Shown here in pieces: positions 15,588-23,987 of a stretch of DNA of 37,734 nt (position 1 is its first letter; each line of letters starts with the position of its first letter). Below the pieces are notes generated by a model. That model did no database searches and had not been told where the DNA came from. It saw nothing but the letters and a program-made list of their open reading frames with translations. The stretch is from contig SFGI01000019.1 of the NCBI GenBank assembly GCA_004557645.1, positions 1 to 37,734 of the forward strand. Reading direction: 5' to 3'. The position numbers and the translations under genes were made by a program. The stretch comes from [Eubacterium] saphenum (lineage in GTDB: Bacteria; Bacillota; Clostridia; Lachnospirales; Anaerotignaceae).

Positions 15588-18212
15588 ATGAATGGGATTT
15601 TTCAAAGCTTGTGGGAAATGAGCTTGTTTGCCATCCCTGTGATCCTGATTTTAGCTCTTTGCTCCAATCTGCTGGGAAAAAGATATGGGGCAAAATGGCG
15701 ATATTTGGTCTGGCTGGTGGTGGCGGTGCGGCTTTGTGTGCCGCTGCAGCTGGATTTGCCGGGGCGGATGGCGTTGATGCAGGTGAATGTGCCTTCTGTG
15801 CAGAATGGTGCCAGAGATGTGCTGGAGGTGAAGAATCCGGATTATCTCACGCAGAGCGATGAAGCGAAGGCAGAAAGAAATACGTTTATGCAGGCGATGC
15901 AAGAGGAAGGAACGCTTACTATGCTGCACATTGATCTTGGTGGCGGCGATGGCGGAAATGACAGAGACATGATCGACTTTTTCCTGGCTTATCCGTGGAC
16001 CTTATGGCTTTTGGGCATGGTGCTGTTCCTGGCATGGCAGAGATGGAAATATGCTTCTTTCCGACGGATGCTGAAACGCAGCAGAAGAAAGGTATTGGAT
16101 GCGTCTGTTTTGGATACTTATTATACCCTTTTCAGAGATATGGGGATGAAAAAACGACCGGAGCTATACTTCTGCGGCGGGCTGCCTAGCCCTCTTTGTG
16201 TGGGATTTTTCAGGCAGGAAATTTATATCAATTCCGAGGACAGGGAAGAAGGGGATATCCGCCTGATTTTGAAGCATGAGCTGACCCATTGCCAAAGAAA
16301 AGACCTGTGGTTCAAAGGGGTGTTGATGTTGGCAAGAGCCGTTCATTTTTTCAATCCCTTTGTGCATTGGATGGCGAAGCTGGCGGAAAGGGATATGGAG
16401 CTTTCCTGCGATGTGGCGGTGATGGAAAACTGCACCATGGAGGAACGGCAGGCCTATAGCATGGCGATCCTGCGGACAGTACGGGAGGCAAACCACAAGG
16501 GAATGCAGTTGTCCACAGCTTTTTTTGGTGGAAAGGAGGAGTTGAAACTGCGGTTTGAAAATATATTTGACATGACGGTGAAAAAGAAAGGGATTGCCCT
16601 GTTTACTGCGGCGGCACTGGTGGTCTGCGGCGGGACGGCTTTCGTGGGCTGTGCTGTACCAGAGGTGGAAGAAGAAACGCTGACGGGTGTAGTCTATGGG
16701 GATTATACGGAAGAAATCGTCCATCAGCTCTATGAAGCCAAGCTGCAATATATCGGCGACCATGTGGGCGTAGGGAAGATTTTAGGACTGCTGCCTATGC
16801 CCGATGGGGTGACGAACAATAGCGAGGGCATGGAGCTATACACCAGCGAAGAACCCTATGGCGTGCGGCGGCATCTGGATTGGGAAAGCAACGGAGAAAC
16901 CACCTATAAATACGATGGAGAAAGCTATCTGGACGACCGTTGGAGTCAGATCCACGGGATGATTTTCCTTGCATTGGTGGAGAATGCGGGCGATTTCAAT
17001 TATTCTTTGCACATGGAAGGAACAGACGGCGGAGTGGTTGTGACATCTGTGTCCTTTGATCGGGAAATGGCAAAAAAATATTTTGGTGACAAAGACCTTC
17101 GGGAATTTGCCGCCGATGAAGAAACCTTCCGAAACTTCGTTTTTGCCATCAACCGCTATTTCTATGAAGGCATCACCACGCCGGAAGATATTTACAATCT
17201 GATGGAATTGGACGATGAGGCGGCACAGAAACGGATGAATGATATGCTTTCCGGCGTTCCTGTTGTAGAAAGCGACCAGAGTATGTCCTATCAGATGATT
17301 TTGGCGGATAGCTTGGTGTATGAGATTGCTGGGCAAAAGCTGGCTTCTTCCAATCCTTTGGACTATATCATCAACTGTCAGCAATATGAGGAATTGGTGA
17401 AGCTTGGCGAGCCTGCCCTAAGAGAATTCCTCTCAGATTTTGCAGAGGGAAATGTGGGGGATACCTTAGAGGGGTATATCATGATGTTCGCCTGCCAGGA
17501 TATTTTGGGAGAACCCAGACAGGTGGATTTGCGGCCGACGGAATGGTATTTCGCCTATGCGGCACTGGATTCCACCCTTTGCGCGCCCTTTGCCTATGAT
17601 GCAATGTTTTATACGGCGGATATGGAAAAGGCGTGTGGATTAGATGGTTCTGCGGCGAGAAAATGGAGCGTTGTGGCAGCAGGACAGGATGAACGATTAC
17701 AGGCAGTCTATGATGCACTGGATGCCAGATGCAATGAGGATATGACAGAGGGGCATAAAGTGACGTTTTATGCACCGCTGGTGCAGGAAATTGCGGAAAA
17801 AGGAAACAGCATGAGCGTGTTTGCGGTGATCTTCGATAATACTTATACCAGGAGCCGTACTAAAAATGGCGGCTATGCCCTGTTTGAACGGGGCGGTTCT
17901 GTCATTCCTTCCCGTCTGGATTTTGAAAAGCGGGGCGGCAAATGGGTGCTGACAAAATGGACACAGGCACGAGATGGCAGCGATTATGCAGATTCCATCC
18001 GGGAAATGTGTGATGGAAACAACGGCTTGGCAAATAAAATGATCTCTTATGATAGTGAGGCTTGCCAGATGCTGCTGTGGCAGAATATCATTTACTATAT
18101 GAAAGCCAACTACGAAGGGATGGATATGCCGATTTATTTCAACTCCTATATGGACGAAGCCAATATCGAGAAAATCAACAAATACATCAAAATCATCCCT
18201 ATGTATGAATAA
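15588..18212 (+). CDS. BlaR1-like M56 membrane peptidase with large novel sensor domain
   Basis: About 874 residues. ATG 15588 has GGAGGTG at 8 bases; ATG 15582 overlaps the blaI stop and is the alternative. The N-terminal ~330 residues form the BlaR1/MecR1 module: membrane helices near 10-32, 40-55 and 135-152, then a zinc-peptidase site LKHELTHCQRKDLW (HExxH near 230-234) and AERDMELSCDVAV with the third ligand. A further helix near 334-352 leads to some 510 extracellular residues that show no penicillin-binding motifs (no SxxK/KTG pattern seen) and no family I know. It probably senses an envelope signal and inactivates the BlaI repressor. What it senses is unknown. Confidence 0.85.
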   Translation: MNGIFQSLWEMSLFAIPVILILALCSNLLGKRYGAKWRYLVWLVVAVRLCVPLQLDLPGRMALMQVNVPSVQNGARDVLEVKNPDYLTQSDEAKAERNTFMQAMQEEGTLTMLHIDLGGGDGGNDRDMIDFFLAYPWTLWLLGMVLFLAWQRWKYASFRRMLKRSRRKVLDASVLDTYYTLFRDMGMKKRPELYFCGGLPSPLCVGFFRQEIYINSEDREEGDIRLILKHELTHCQRKDLWFKGVLMLARAVHFFNPFVHWMAKLAERDMELSCDVAVMENCTMEERQAYSMAILRTVREANHKGMQLSTAFFGGKEELKLRFENIFDMTVKKKGIALFTAAALVVCGGTAFVGCAVPEVEEETLTGVVYGDYTEEIVHQLYEAKLQYIGDHVGVGKILGLLPMPDGVTNNSEGMELYTSEEPYGVRRHLDWESNGETTYKYDGESYLDDRWSQIHGMIFLALVENAGDFNYSLHMEGTDGGVVVTSVSFDREMAKKYFGDKDLREFAADEETFRNFVFAINRYFYEGITTPEDIYNLMELDDEAAQKRMNDMLSGVPVVESDQSMSYQMILADSLVYEIAGQKLASSNPLDYIINCQQYEELVKLGEPALREFLSDFAEGNVGDTLEGYIMMFACQDILGEPRQVDLRPTEWYFAYAALDSTLCAPFAYDAMFYTADMEKACGLDGSAARKWSVVAAGQDERLQAVYDALDARCNEDMTEGHKVTFYAPLVQEIAEKGNSMSVFAVIFDNTYTRSRTKNGGYALFERGGSVIPSRLDFEKRGGKWVLTKWTQARDGSDYADSIREMCDGNNGLANKMISYDSEACQMLLWQNIIYYMKANYEGMDMPIYFNSYMDEANIEKINKYIKIIPMYE

Positions 18213-18229
18213 TTGCATATTCTGTTTCT

Positions 18230-18264
18230 AAACTCCGTTTTTCTCTGCAAAAACGGAGTTTTTG
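18230..18264 (+). terminator. Terminator of the blaI-M56 operon
   Basis: AAACTCCGTTTTT and AAAAACGGAGTTT form a 13-bp stem with a short loop, followed by TTT. It lies about 17 bp after the stop codon. Confidence 0.85.
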
Positions 18265-18270
18265 CGTATC

Positions 18271-18322
18271 GGGTTCCAAGGGAATGATTCCCTTGGTGGG
18301 GTGCAGGGGCAAAGCTTTTGCA
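18271..18322. repeat. Compound palindromic intergenic repeat, copy 2
   Basis: CCAAGGG/CCCTTGG (18276-18296, loop AATGATT) is followed by TGGGG and GCAGGGGC/GCTTTTGC (18303-18321), then an A run. This matches 8284-8335 in order and in loop sequence, but both stems differ in bases while keeping pairing, using G-T pairs in the second stem. It lies between a terminator and the spoIVA promoter region. Confidence 0.6.
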
Positions 18323-18347
18323 AAAAGAATATTCTGTTTTCTTTCAG

Positions 18348-18373
18348 CATAAATTGCATTGTATGGATACACT
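18348..18373 (+). promoter_or_regulatory. Possible sigma-E promoter of spoIVA
   Basis: GATACACT (18366-18373) matches the sigma-E -10 consensus CATACANT at all but the first base. GCATAAA (18348-18354) is a weak -35 at slightly short spacing. spoIVA is a classical mother-cell sigma-E gene, which makes the assignment plausible but not proven. Confidence 0.35.
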
Positions 18374-18396
18374 TGCAAAGGAACGGAGGAGACACG

Positions 18397-19875
18397 ATGG
18401 AAAAATTTGATATTTATCAGGACATTGCGGAACGGACAGGCGGCGATATCTACATCGGTGTAGTTGGCCCTGTGCGGACAGGCAAATCTACCTTCATCAA
18501 GCGGTTTATGGACTTGCTGGTGCTGCCGAATATTGCCAATGCTTATACCCGGGAGCGGGCCCGGGACGAACTGCCCCAGTCCGCCACAGGCAAGACTATC
18601 ATGACCACAGAACCGAAATTCGTGCCCAATGAAGCGGTGGAGATTTCCCTGGGGGAAAACGCCGAAGCAAGGGTAAGAATGATCGATTGCGTGGGCTATC
18701 TGGTGCCGGGGGCGGAAGGACACATGGATGGCGATCTGCCCCGCATGGTACATACCCCCTGGTCGGAAAATGCCATACCTTTTCGGGAGGCGGCGGAAAT
18801 GGGAACAAAAAAGGTCATCACCGATCATTCTACCATCGGTATGGTGGTGACGACGGACGGCAGCGTGACGGAACTGCCCAGAGAAAGCTATGAGGAAGCG
18901 GAAGAACGGGTCGTTGGGGAATTGCAGGAGATCGGCAAACCCTTTGTCATCCTGCTGAACACGGCAACGCCCTACAGCGAAGGCACACAGGCTTTGCGGA
19001 GCCAGATGGAGGAAAAATACGGCGTACCTGTCATGGCGGTGAATGCGGCACAGCTGAAAGCGGAGGATATCCGAAAGATTTTGGAACAGATGCTCTATCA
19101 GTTCCCCATCCGTGAGCTGCGGTTTTTCTTCCCCGGCTGGGTGGAAACCCTGGAGCAGGATCATTGGCTGAAGCAGGAAATGATCGCAGCTTTGAAGGGG
19201 GTCATGGAAAAGGCGGATAAGCTGGCGGATGTGGAAAATGCCATTTCCGGCTTGGCGGATGCCGATTTCCTGAAAAAAGCCTATACCGATCATATCCTAC
19301 CCGGGGAAGGGGCGGCGGATATCGCCCTGAATTTTGACGATGGGCTGTTCTATCAGATTTTGAGCGAAACGGTGGATATGCCTATTGAAAATGATTACGC
19401 CCTGATTTCTACCATCAAGATGCTTTCGGAAACAAAGCAGGAATATGATAAAATCGCCGGCGCACTGAATGATGTGCGGCGGAAGGGCTATGGCGTGGTA
19501 ACGCCTGTATTTGAAGAAATCACCCTAGAAAAACCGGAGGTGTTCAAGCAGGGTAGCCGATATGGCATCAAGCTGCGGGCAAAGGGAGAATCTCTCCATC
19601 TCATCAAGGCGGATGTGGAAACGGAGGTTTCGCCCATCATCGGCAATGAGGAGCAGTCCAGAGAATTTATCGACCATCTGATCTCCGATTATGAGGAAGA
19701 ACCGGAAAAGATCTGGGATCTAAATATTTTCGGACGCACCCTCAGTTCCATGGTCAGCGACGGGATGCAGAACAAAATCTACCGTATGCCGGAGGATGCC
19801 CAGATGAAGCTGCAGGAGACCTTGCAGAAAATCGTCAACGAGGGCAGCGGCGGGCTGATCTGCATTATTCTGTAA
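18397..19875 (+). CDS. spoIVA: SpoIVA, spore coat basement-layer ATPase
   Basis: 492 residues, the same length as Bacillus subtilis SpoIVA. The N-terminus carries the P-loop GVVGPVRTGKSTFIKRF, preceded by MEKFDIYQDIAERTGGDIYIG, and the switch-like MIDCVGYLVPGA. The C-terminus keeps the short hydrophobic end GGLICIIL that anchors the protein to SpoVM and the forespore membrane. SpoIVA polymerises with ATP hydrolysis to build the platform for coat assembly in the mother cell. ATG 18397 follows CGGAGGAG; the open frame upstream covers the repeat and is not coding. Transcribed alone, with a terminator at 19893-19918. Confidence 0.98.
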   Translation: MEKFDIYQDIAERTGGDIYIGVVGPVRTGKSTFIKRFMDLLVLPNIANAYTRERARDELPQSATGKTIMTTEPKFVPNEAVEISLGENAEARVRMIDCVGYLVPGAEGHMDGDLPRMVHTPWSENAIPFREAAEMGTKKVITDHSTIGMVVTTDGSVTELPRESYEEAEERVVGELQEIGKPFVILLNTATPYSEGTQALRSQMEEKYGVPVMAVNAAQLKAEDIRKILEQMLYQFPIRELRFFFPGWVETLEQDHWLKQEMIAALKGVMEKADKLADVENAISGLADADFLKKAYTDHILPGEGAADIALNFDDGLFYQILSETVDMPIENDYALISTIKMLSETKQEYDKIAGALNDVRRKGYGVVTPVFEEITLEKPEVFKQGSRYGIKLRAKGESLHLIKADVETEVSPIIGNEEQSREFIDHLISDYEEEPEKIWDLNIFGRTLSSMVSDGMQNKIYRMPEDAQMKLQETLQKIVNEGSGGLICIIL

Positions 19876-19892
19876 GATAAGTTGAGAAAAAG

Positions 19893-19918
19893 AAAAGCGT
19901 CCGAATGGACGCTTTTTT
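19893..19918. terminator. Shared terminator of spoIVA and acylphosphatase gene
   Basis: AAAAGCGTCC, loop GAAT, GGACGCTTTT (19893-19916) is flanked by A-rich sequence on the left and six T on the right, so it works for both convergent genes. The minus-strand stop codon at 19919-19917 lies inside it. Confidence 0.9.
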
Positions 19919-20276
19919 ATATGATCTCAAATGTAGTTTCATTCTGTTTCAGGGAATGGGGCTTATTTTCCATTTTCTTTATTTTGATGCGTTTCAGGGA
20001 ACCCATGAATTTCAGCAGGAAACGGATACGGCTTTCGAAGCCCTGGATTTCTGCCACCACATCGCCGTTTTCCATATTTTTCACCCATCCCGTCAATTCC
20101 AGCCGTTTCGCCATTTGTTCCAGTGCAATGCGAAAGCCTACATGCTGCACCCTGCCGGAAAAAGTGATATGACGGCGGACGAAGCGATCCTCCTCAAAAT
20201 CGGGCAGTTTGATCTTTTCTACCTGATGGATGACGTAGTTGTCTCTGAATTTTTTGAATGTATCGACTGGTCTCAT
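19917..20276 (-). CDS. acyP: Acylphosphatase-like protein
   Basis: 119 residues. The acylphosphatase fold begins near residue 34: SGRVQHVGFRIALEQMAKRLELTGWVKNMENGDVVAEIQG. The catalytic Arg (GFR, residue 49) and Asn (VKN, residue 67) are both present. The enzyme hydrolyses acyl phosphates such as carbamoyl phosphate and 1,3-bisphosphoglycerate. An N-terminal extension of about 33 charged residues is longer than in the usual ~90-residue enzyme, and the tail is basic. ATG 20276 has GAGGTG upstream; a GTG at 20285 is the alternative start. It converges on spoIVA. Confidence 0.85.
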   Translation of the reverse strand: MRPVDTFKKFRDNYVIHQVEKIKLPDFEEDRFVRRHITFSGRVQHVGFRIALEQMAKRLELTGWVKNMENGDVVAEIQGFESRIRFLLKFMGSLKRIKIKKMENKPHSLKQNETTFEII

Positions 20277-20412
20277 GGGAATCACCTCTTTGGTTCTGCT
20301 GGGGATAAAAAATTTTTTTCTAATGTTTCTTCAATTATACAAAGAGGAATGGGATTTGTCATCCATATTTCTGGAAAAGATGGTTTTTCCAGAGACAAGT
20401 TCTGCTTTTGGG

Positions 20413-20596
20413 TTTGCGTTTTTGGAAAAATATATTATAATAAAATGATACATGGTATCATGCCCCTAGTATGGGGAAAGCCACCGCGTCGCTGATCTAT
20501 GGGAAGCGGCAGGTTGATGCCGTAAGTATTCCAAGAGAATAGGAATGCTGTGCCAAACAGCATGTCTAATGAAAAGAAATGAACAGGAGGATTCCC
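20413..20596 (+). promoter_or_regulatory. Promoter and structured 5' leader of the HlyD-like gene
   Basis: TATAAT (20436-20441) with a weak TTTGCG (20413-20418) 17 bp upstream predicts a transcript from about 20448. The ~150-nt leader contains several stem-loops in a row: CCCC-TAGTAT-GGGG (20463-20476), CGGCA-GGTTGA-TGCCG near 20507-20522, ATTCC/GGAAT (20528-20545) and ATGCTGT-GCCAA-ACAGCAT (20545-20563). An ATGATAC/GTATCAT hairpin lies at the start. I could not match it to a known riboswitch class. The part from 20286 to 20412 shows no gene. Confidence 0.5.
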
Positions 20597-22252
20597 ATGA
20601 AAAAAGGCTCCTCAGGGAATAGAAAAAGACCTCCACGGCAGGAAGCACCTGTTAGCCGCTATCCGACCAGAGACAATGTTTACAGTCTGCAGCAGGAACG
20701 GCAGAAACGGCAGGCCCAGGAGGCAAGACAGGCCAGAGAACGACAGCGGTATCAAAATGGATACCCACAGGCTTCTCGACCTGTACCGAAAAAAAAGAAT
20801 AGACGCAGAAGAAAAGGCAGCCATATGATCATGCCGCTGATCGTATTTGCCATCATTGCCATTTATCTGGTGGGGCAGATCGGCAATCTGATGTCCAAGC
20901 GTTCGGATATCGATGTAGAAACGGTAGCCTATGGCACCATCGATACGCCTGAGATTTACACAGGTCTGATCCTGCGGGATGAATATGTGGTGAAGAGTAC
21001 TCGGGCGGGGCAGCCCTTTTATCAGTATTCTCAGGGGGATTATGTGCCCAAGGGGGCCGTGGTCTGCACTGTAAAGGATACGGATTCCACAGATGTGCTG
21101 GAAGGCAAGTTGGATCAGATCGATAAGGATATTTTGAAAAGCCAGAAAACCAGAACAGACCTTTCTGCTTTCTCCGAGGATATCGCCAGACTGGAGGATA
21201 ACGTGACCCGTACAGTGGATTCCTATTCCGGTCGGGGGATGAAGTCCAATCTTTCTTATATGTATACCATGAAAAGTCAGGTGACTTCTTTCATGGCCCA
21301 GAGAAATGAGATCTGGCTGACGGAAAACGTAGAAAGCCTTTCTCAGCTGACGGAAGAAAAGAATATCTATGAACAGCAGCTGGCGCAAAGCCAGAGTGCC
21401 CTGACCGCCAGCGAAGCAGGTGTCCTCTGCCTGAGCTATGATGGACTGGAAGAGACGCTGAACCCCGGTATGGCGTCGGAAGTGACGGAAAAGCAGATCG
21501 GCAGCAGCAAGGTCCAGTATATTTCCAAGGCTAAGGGCGTGCAGGAAGGCGACCCTCTTTTCAAGATCGTGGGAAGCAATAAATGGTGCGTTGTCGCTTA
21601 TTTGCCCAATACGGCTACTGCCGGCTGGGAAGCGCAAAAGACCAGCAGGACGCTGAATATGATGACGGAAGAGGAAACCTATCAGATCAATGCCCTTGTG
21701 GAAGCATTGGAAGTTGGGGAAAAACAGACGAAGGTCGTTTTTTCCAGCTATGAACATATGGAAGAATTCATGGAAAGCAGAACAGTTTCCTTTAGCTTGG
21801 AGGGGGCTGTGGTGGAAGGCCTGAAGATCCCCAATGATGCCATCGTGGAAAAATCCTTGATGAAGATTCCCAGAACCTGCCTGACGGAAAGTATGGGCAA
21901 CACAGGCGTGCTGCTGGTGAGCGGCGAAAAGACCAAATTCGTTGACCTTACCATCGTTGCCAGCGATACAGATGCCGTTTATATCGAACAGGACAACGGT
22001 TCTCTGAAGCTGGGCGACAGTATCATGCAGGGCACAGGGGAAGCAGCCGCCCAGGTTACCCTTTCGGAACTGGAACCCCATGCAGGGGTCTATGTAGCCA
22101 ATAGTTCTGTGGCGAAATTCGTTGTGATCGATATCGTAGAACAGAATCAGGAATATGCCATCGTAAAGGCAGGCAACATCACGGGGCTGCAACCCTATGA
22201 TACCATTGTTTCCGATGCGAAAAATATTCAGGAAGGACAAAGCATCTTTTAA
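20597..22252 (+). CDS. HlyD-like membrane adaptor protein
   Basis: 551 residues from ATG 20597 (AGGAGG at 7 bases; the ATG at 20579 lacks a site). Residues 1-75 are cytoplasmic and very rich in Arg, Gln and Lys. A single membrane helix (MIMPLIVFAIIAIYLVGQIG) follows, then an extracytoplasmic region with a barrel-sandwich (lipoyl-like) half (GLILRDEYVV, GDYVPKGAVVCTV), a helical hairpin near 170-270 with coiled-coil character (LTEEKNIYEQQLAQSQSAL), and the second half (GVLCLSYDGLEETL). This is HlyD/membrane-fusion-protein architecture. No transporter partner is adjacent, so it may act with cell-division or envelope proteins encoded downstream. Confidence 0.75.
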   Translation: MKKGSSGNRKRPPRQEAPVSRYPTRDNVYSLQQERQKRQAQEARQARERQRYQNGYPQASRPVPKKKNRRRRKGSHMIMPLIVFAIIAIYLVGQIGNLMSKRSDIDVETVAYGTIDTPEIYTGLILRDEYVVKSTRAGQPFYQYSQGDYVPKGAVVCTVKDTDSTDVLEGKLDQIDKDILKSQKTRTDLSAFSEDIARLEDNVTRTVDSYSGRGMKSNLSYMYTMKSQVTSFMAQRNEIWLTENVESLSQLTEEKNIYEQQLAQSQSALTASEAGVLCLSYDGLEETLNPGMASEVTEKQIGSSKVQYISKAKGVQEGDPLFKIVGSNKWCVVAYLPNTATAGWEAQKTSRTLNMMTEEETYQINALVEALEVGEKQTKVVFSSYEHMEEFMESRTVSFSLEGAVVEGLKIPNDAIVEKSLMKIPRTCLTESMGNTGVLLVSGEKTKFVDLTIVASDTDAVYIEQDNGSLKLGDSIMQGTGEAAAQVTLSELEPHAGVYVANSSVAKFVVIDIVEQNQEYAIVKAGNITGLQPYDTIVSDAKNIQEGQSIF

Positions 22253-22300
22253 AAAAAGTTTTAAAATAAAAAATAGGAAGTTTTTCCTCCCTTTGGGAGG

Positions 22301-22388
22301 AACCCGTTAACTCTTTTCATCATTCCACCCTTGCACAGGCTATCGCCTATGGAGTCGGGTGTCATAAACGATGAAAAACCCACTAACT
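22301..22388. repeat. Hairpin element flanked by imperfect direct repeats
   Basis: TTTTCATC (22314-22321) pairs with GATGAAAA (22370-22377), CACCC (22326-22330) with GGGTG (22357-22361), and AGGC/GCCT (22337-22348) caps the structure. Just outside stand AACCCGTTAACT (22301-22312) and AACCCACTAACT (22377-22388), 10 of 12 identical. A TTCCTCCC/GGGAGGAA hairpin precedes it (22284-22302). This could be a small MITE-like insertion with target duplication or a regulatory RNA upstream of yggS. Confidence 0.45.
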
Positions 22389-22406
22389 AGAAAGAAGGCA
22401 ATAAAC

Positions 22407-23126
22407 ATGAGTGTAGCTGAAAACATCAGAGAAGTAGAAGCAAAGATCGTTGCTGCTGCAGAAAAAAGCGGCAGAAAGGCAGAGGATGTCCTGCTGCTGG
22501 CAGTCAGCAAAACAAAACCCGTGGAGCTGATCGGCGAAGCGGTACAGGCTGGTTGTGTTTCCCTTGGGGAAAATAAAGTGCAGGAGATCATGGAAAAATA
22601 TGAACCCATGATGGAATATGCCCCTGCAGGGGACCGCATCCATTGGCATTTGATCGGTCATCTGCAGACCAATAAAGTAAAATATATCATCGATAAGGTA
22701 GACATGATCCATTCCGTGGAAAGCCTGAAGCTGGCGGAAGAGATCGAAAAACGGGCTGCCCAGAAGGGTGTTGTCATGGATATTCTGATCGAAGTAAATA
22801 TGGCCGATGAAGAAAGCAAATTCGGCGTAAAGCCCGAAGATACAGAAGCCCTGCTGAGAGAAATTTCCAAAATGGAACATATTCGTGTGCGCGGGCTGAT
22901 GACAGTTGCACCTTTTGTTGAAAATCAGGAAGAAAACAGGGAAGTTTTCCGTCAAATGAGAGAATTACTGGTTGACATGAACGGTAAAAAAATTGATAAT
23001 ATAAAGATGGATACATTGTCCATGGGCATGACGGGAGACTATGAAGTTGCCATCGAAGAAGGGGCGACCATCGTCCGCGTCGGCACAGGTATTTTTGGTG
23101 AAAGATATTATCCCAACAAAGGATGA
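22407..23126 (+). CDS. yggS: YggS/YlmE family PLP homeostasis protein
   Basis: 239 residues. The PLP-binding Lys is in LLAVSKTKP (residue 35). Other family landmarks are SLGENKVQE, WHLIGHLQTNKVKYI, VNMADEESKFG, VRGLMTVAPF and LSMGMTGDYEVAIEEGATIVRVGTGIFG. The protein is a fold-type III barrel without known catalysis that binds PLP and keeps vitamin B6 and amino-acid pools balanced. ATG 22407 has AGAAGG at about 9 bases; the upstream ATG at 22371 lies in a hairpin. It heads the conserved yggS-sepF-yggT-ylmH-divIVA cluster (ylmE-H in Bacillus). Confidence 0.95.
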   Translation: MSVAENIREVEAKIVAAAEKSGRKAEDVLLLAVSKTKPVELIGEAVQAGCVSLGENKVQEIMEKYEPMMEYAPAGDRIHWHLIGHLQTNKVKYIIDKVDMIHSVESLKLAEEIEKRAAQKGVVMDILIEVNMADEESKFGVKPEDTEALLREISKMEHIRVRGLMTVAPFVENQEENREVFRQMRELLVDMNGKKIDNIKMDTLSMGMTGDYEVAIEEGATIVRVGTGIFGERYYPNKG

Positions 23127-23157
23127 AAAATAGACGACAGCTTAGGAGGATCACACA

Positions 23158-23685
23158 GTGGCTAAGATTTTTGACAAAATGAAAGATTTGATGTTTGGCG
23201 AATATGAAGACGATGACGATTACTATGAAGATGATTATATGGCTGCCCCTGCGCCTGTGAGAGAAGCGCCTGCGCCCAGCTATGGCCTGAGAGATACAGG
23301 CCGCGATATGGATTATACACCTGCACCCCGCAAATCTTCTGCAAAAAACAATAACCCTCAGGTATACAGCATCAACACAAACGTGCAGATGCAGGTAGTC
23401 ATCATCAAACCTGAATGTTACGAAGACGCACAGGAGATCTGCGATCAGATCAAAACAAAACGTCCCGTAGTGGTAAATCTGGAAAAGGTGGAATATCCTG
23501 TGGCACAGCGCATCATGGACTTCCTGAGCGGCACCTGTTATTCTCTGGAAGGCTCTATCCAGCGTGTTGCAAACAATATTTTCATCATCGCCCCTGAAAA
23601 TGTGGATATTTCCGGCGATTTCAAAGAAGAATTAAAAACAAAAGGCGTTCTGCTGCCCTGGATGAATGGCGCAAACGCTAGATAA
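23158..23685 (+). CDS. sepF: SepF, cell division protein
   Basis: 175 residues from GTG 23158 with TAGGAGGA at 8 bases. The N-terminus MAKIFDKMKDLMFG is the amphipathic membrane-binding helix. An acidic Asp/Tyr-rich and Pro/Ala linker (residues ~15-65) follows. The C-terminal SepF domain contains VVIIKPECYEDAQEI, RPVVVNLEKVE and RIMDFLSGTCYSLEGSIQRV. SepF polymerises, anchors FtsZ filaments to the membrane and helps septum formation. Confidence 0.97.
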   Translation: MAKIFDKMKDLMFGEYEDDDDYYEDDYMAAPAPVREAPAPSYGLRDTGRDMDYTPAPRKSSAKNNNPQVYSINTNVQMQVVIIKPECYEDAQEICDQIKTKRPVVVNLEKVEYPVAQRIMDFLSGTCYSLEGSIQRVANNIFIIAPENVDISGDFKEELKTKGVLLPWMNGANAR

Positions 23686-23699
23686 GGTGGTCATACGGA

Positions 23700-23987
23700 T
23701 TGAATATTGAATTGTTATTGACACAAGCATTGGGGTATTTCTTTTATCTTTTGGAGATCCTCATTTTTGTGCGTATCATCCTTTCCTGGTTTCCTCTGGG
23801 CTATAACAGTGCCATTGGCCGTTTTCTGTATAATATGACAGAACCCATTTTGGGGCCGGTAAGGAATATGGTCGATCGTTCTCCTATCGGCGGCGGCATG
23901 GGGCTTGATTTTTCTCCCATCTTCGCCCTGATCCTGATGCGTATCGTACAGGGCCTGCTGATCGGTGCTGTTCAGATGATCTTCTGA
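23700..23987 (+). CDS. YggT/YlmG family membrane protein
   Basis: 95 residues, starting at TTG 23700 with AAGGTGG at 9 bases. Two membrane helices (residues ~8-30 and ~70-92) are separated by the family motif region SWFPLGYNSAIGRFLYNMTEPILGPVRN. YggT proteins occur beside sepF in most Firmicutes and are linked to membrane or division organisation. The biochemical role is unsettled. The stop overlaps the ylmH start. Confidence 0.92.
   Translation: MNIELLLTQALGYFFYLLEILIFVRIILSWFPLGYNSAIGRFLYNMTEPILGPVRNMVDRSPIGGGMGLDFSPIFALILMRIVQGLLIGAVQMIF

Noticed and set aside
20448..20596. c-di-GMP-I riboswitch in the HlyD-like leader
   Set aside because: Only faint likeness; the invariant core segments are absent, so I left it unclassified.
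20612..22240. 542-codon minus-strand frame opposite the HlyD-like gene
   Set aside because: No ribosome binding site and no recognisable domain; the plus-strand gene is clear.
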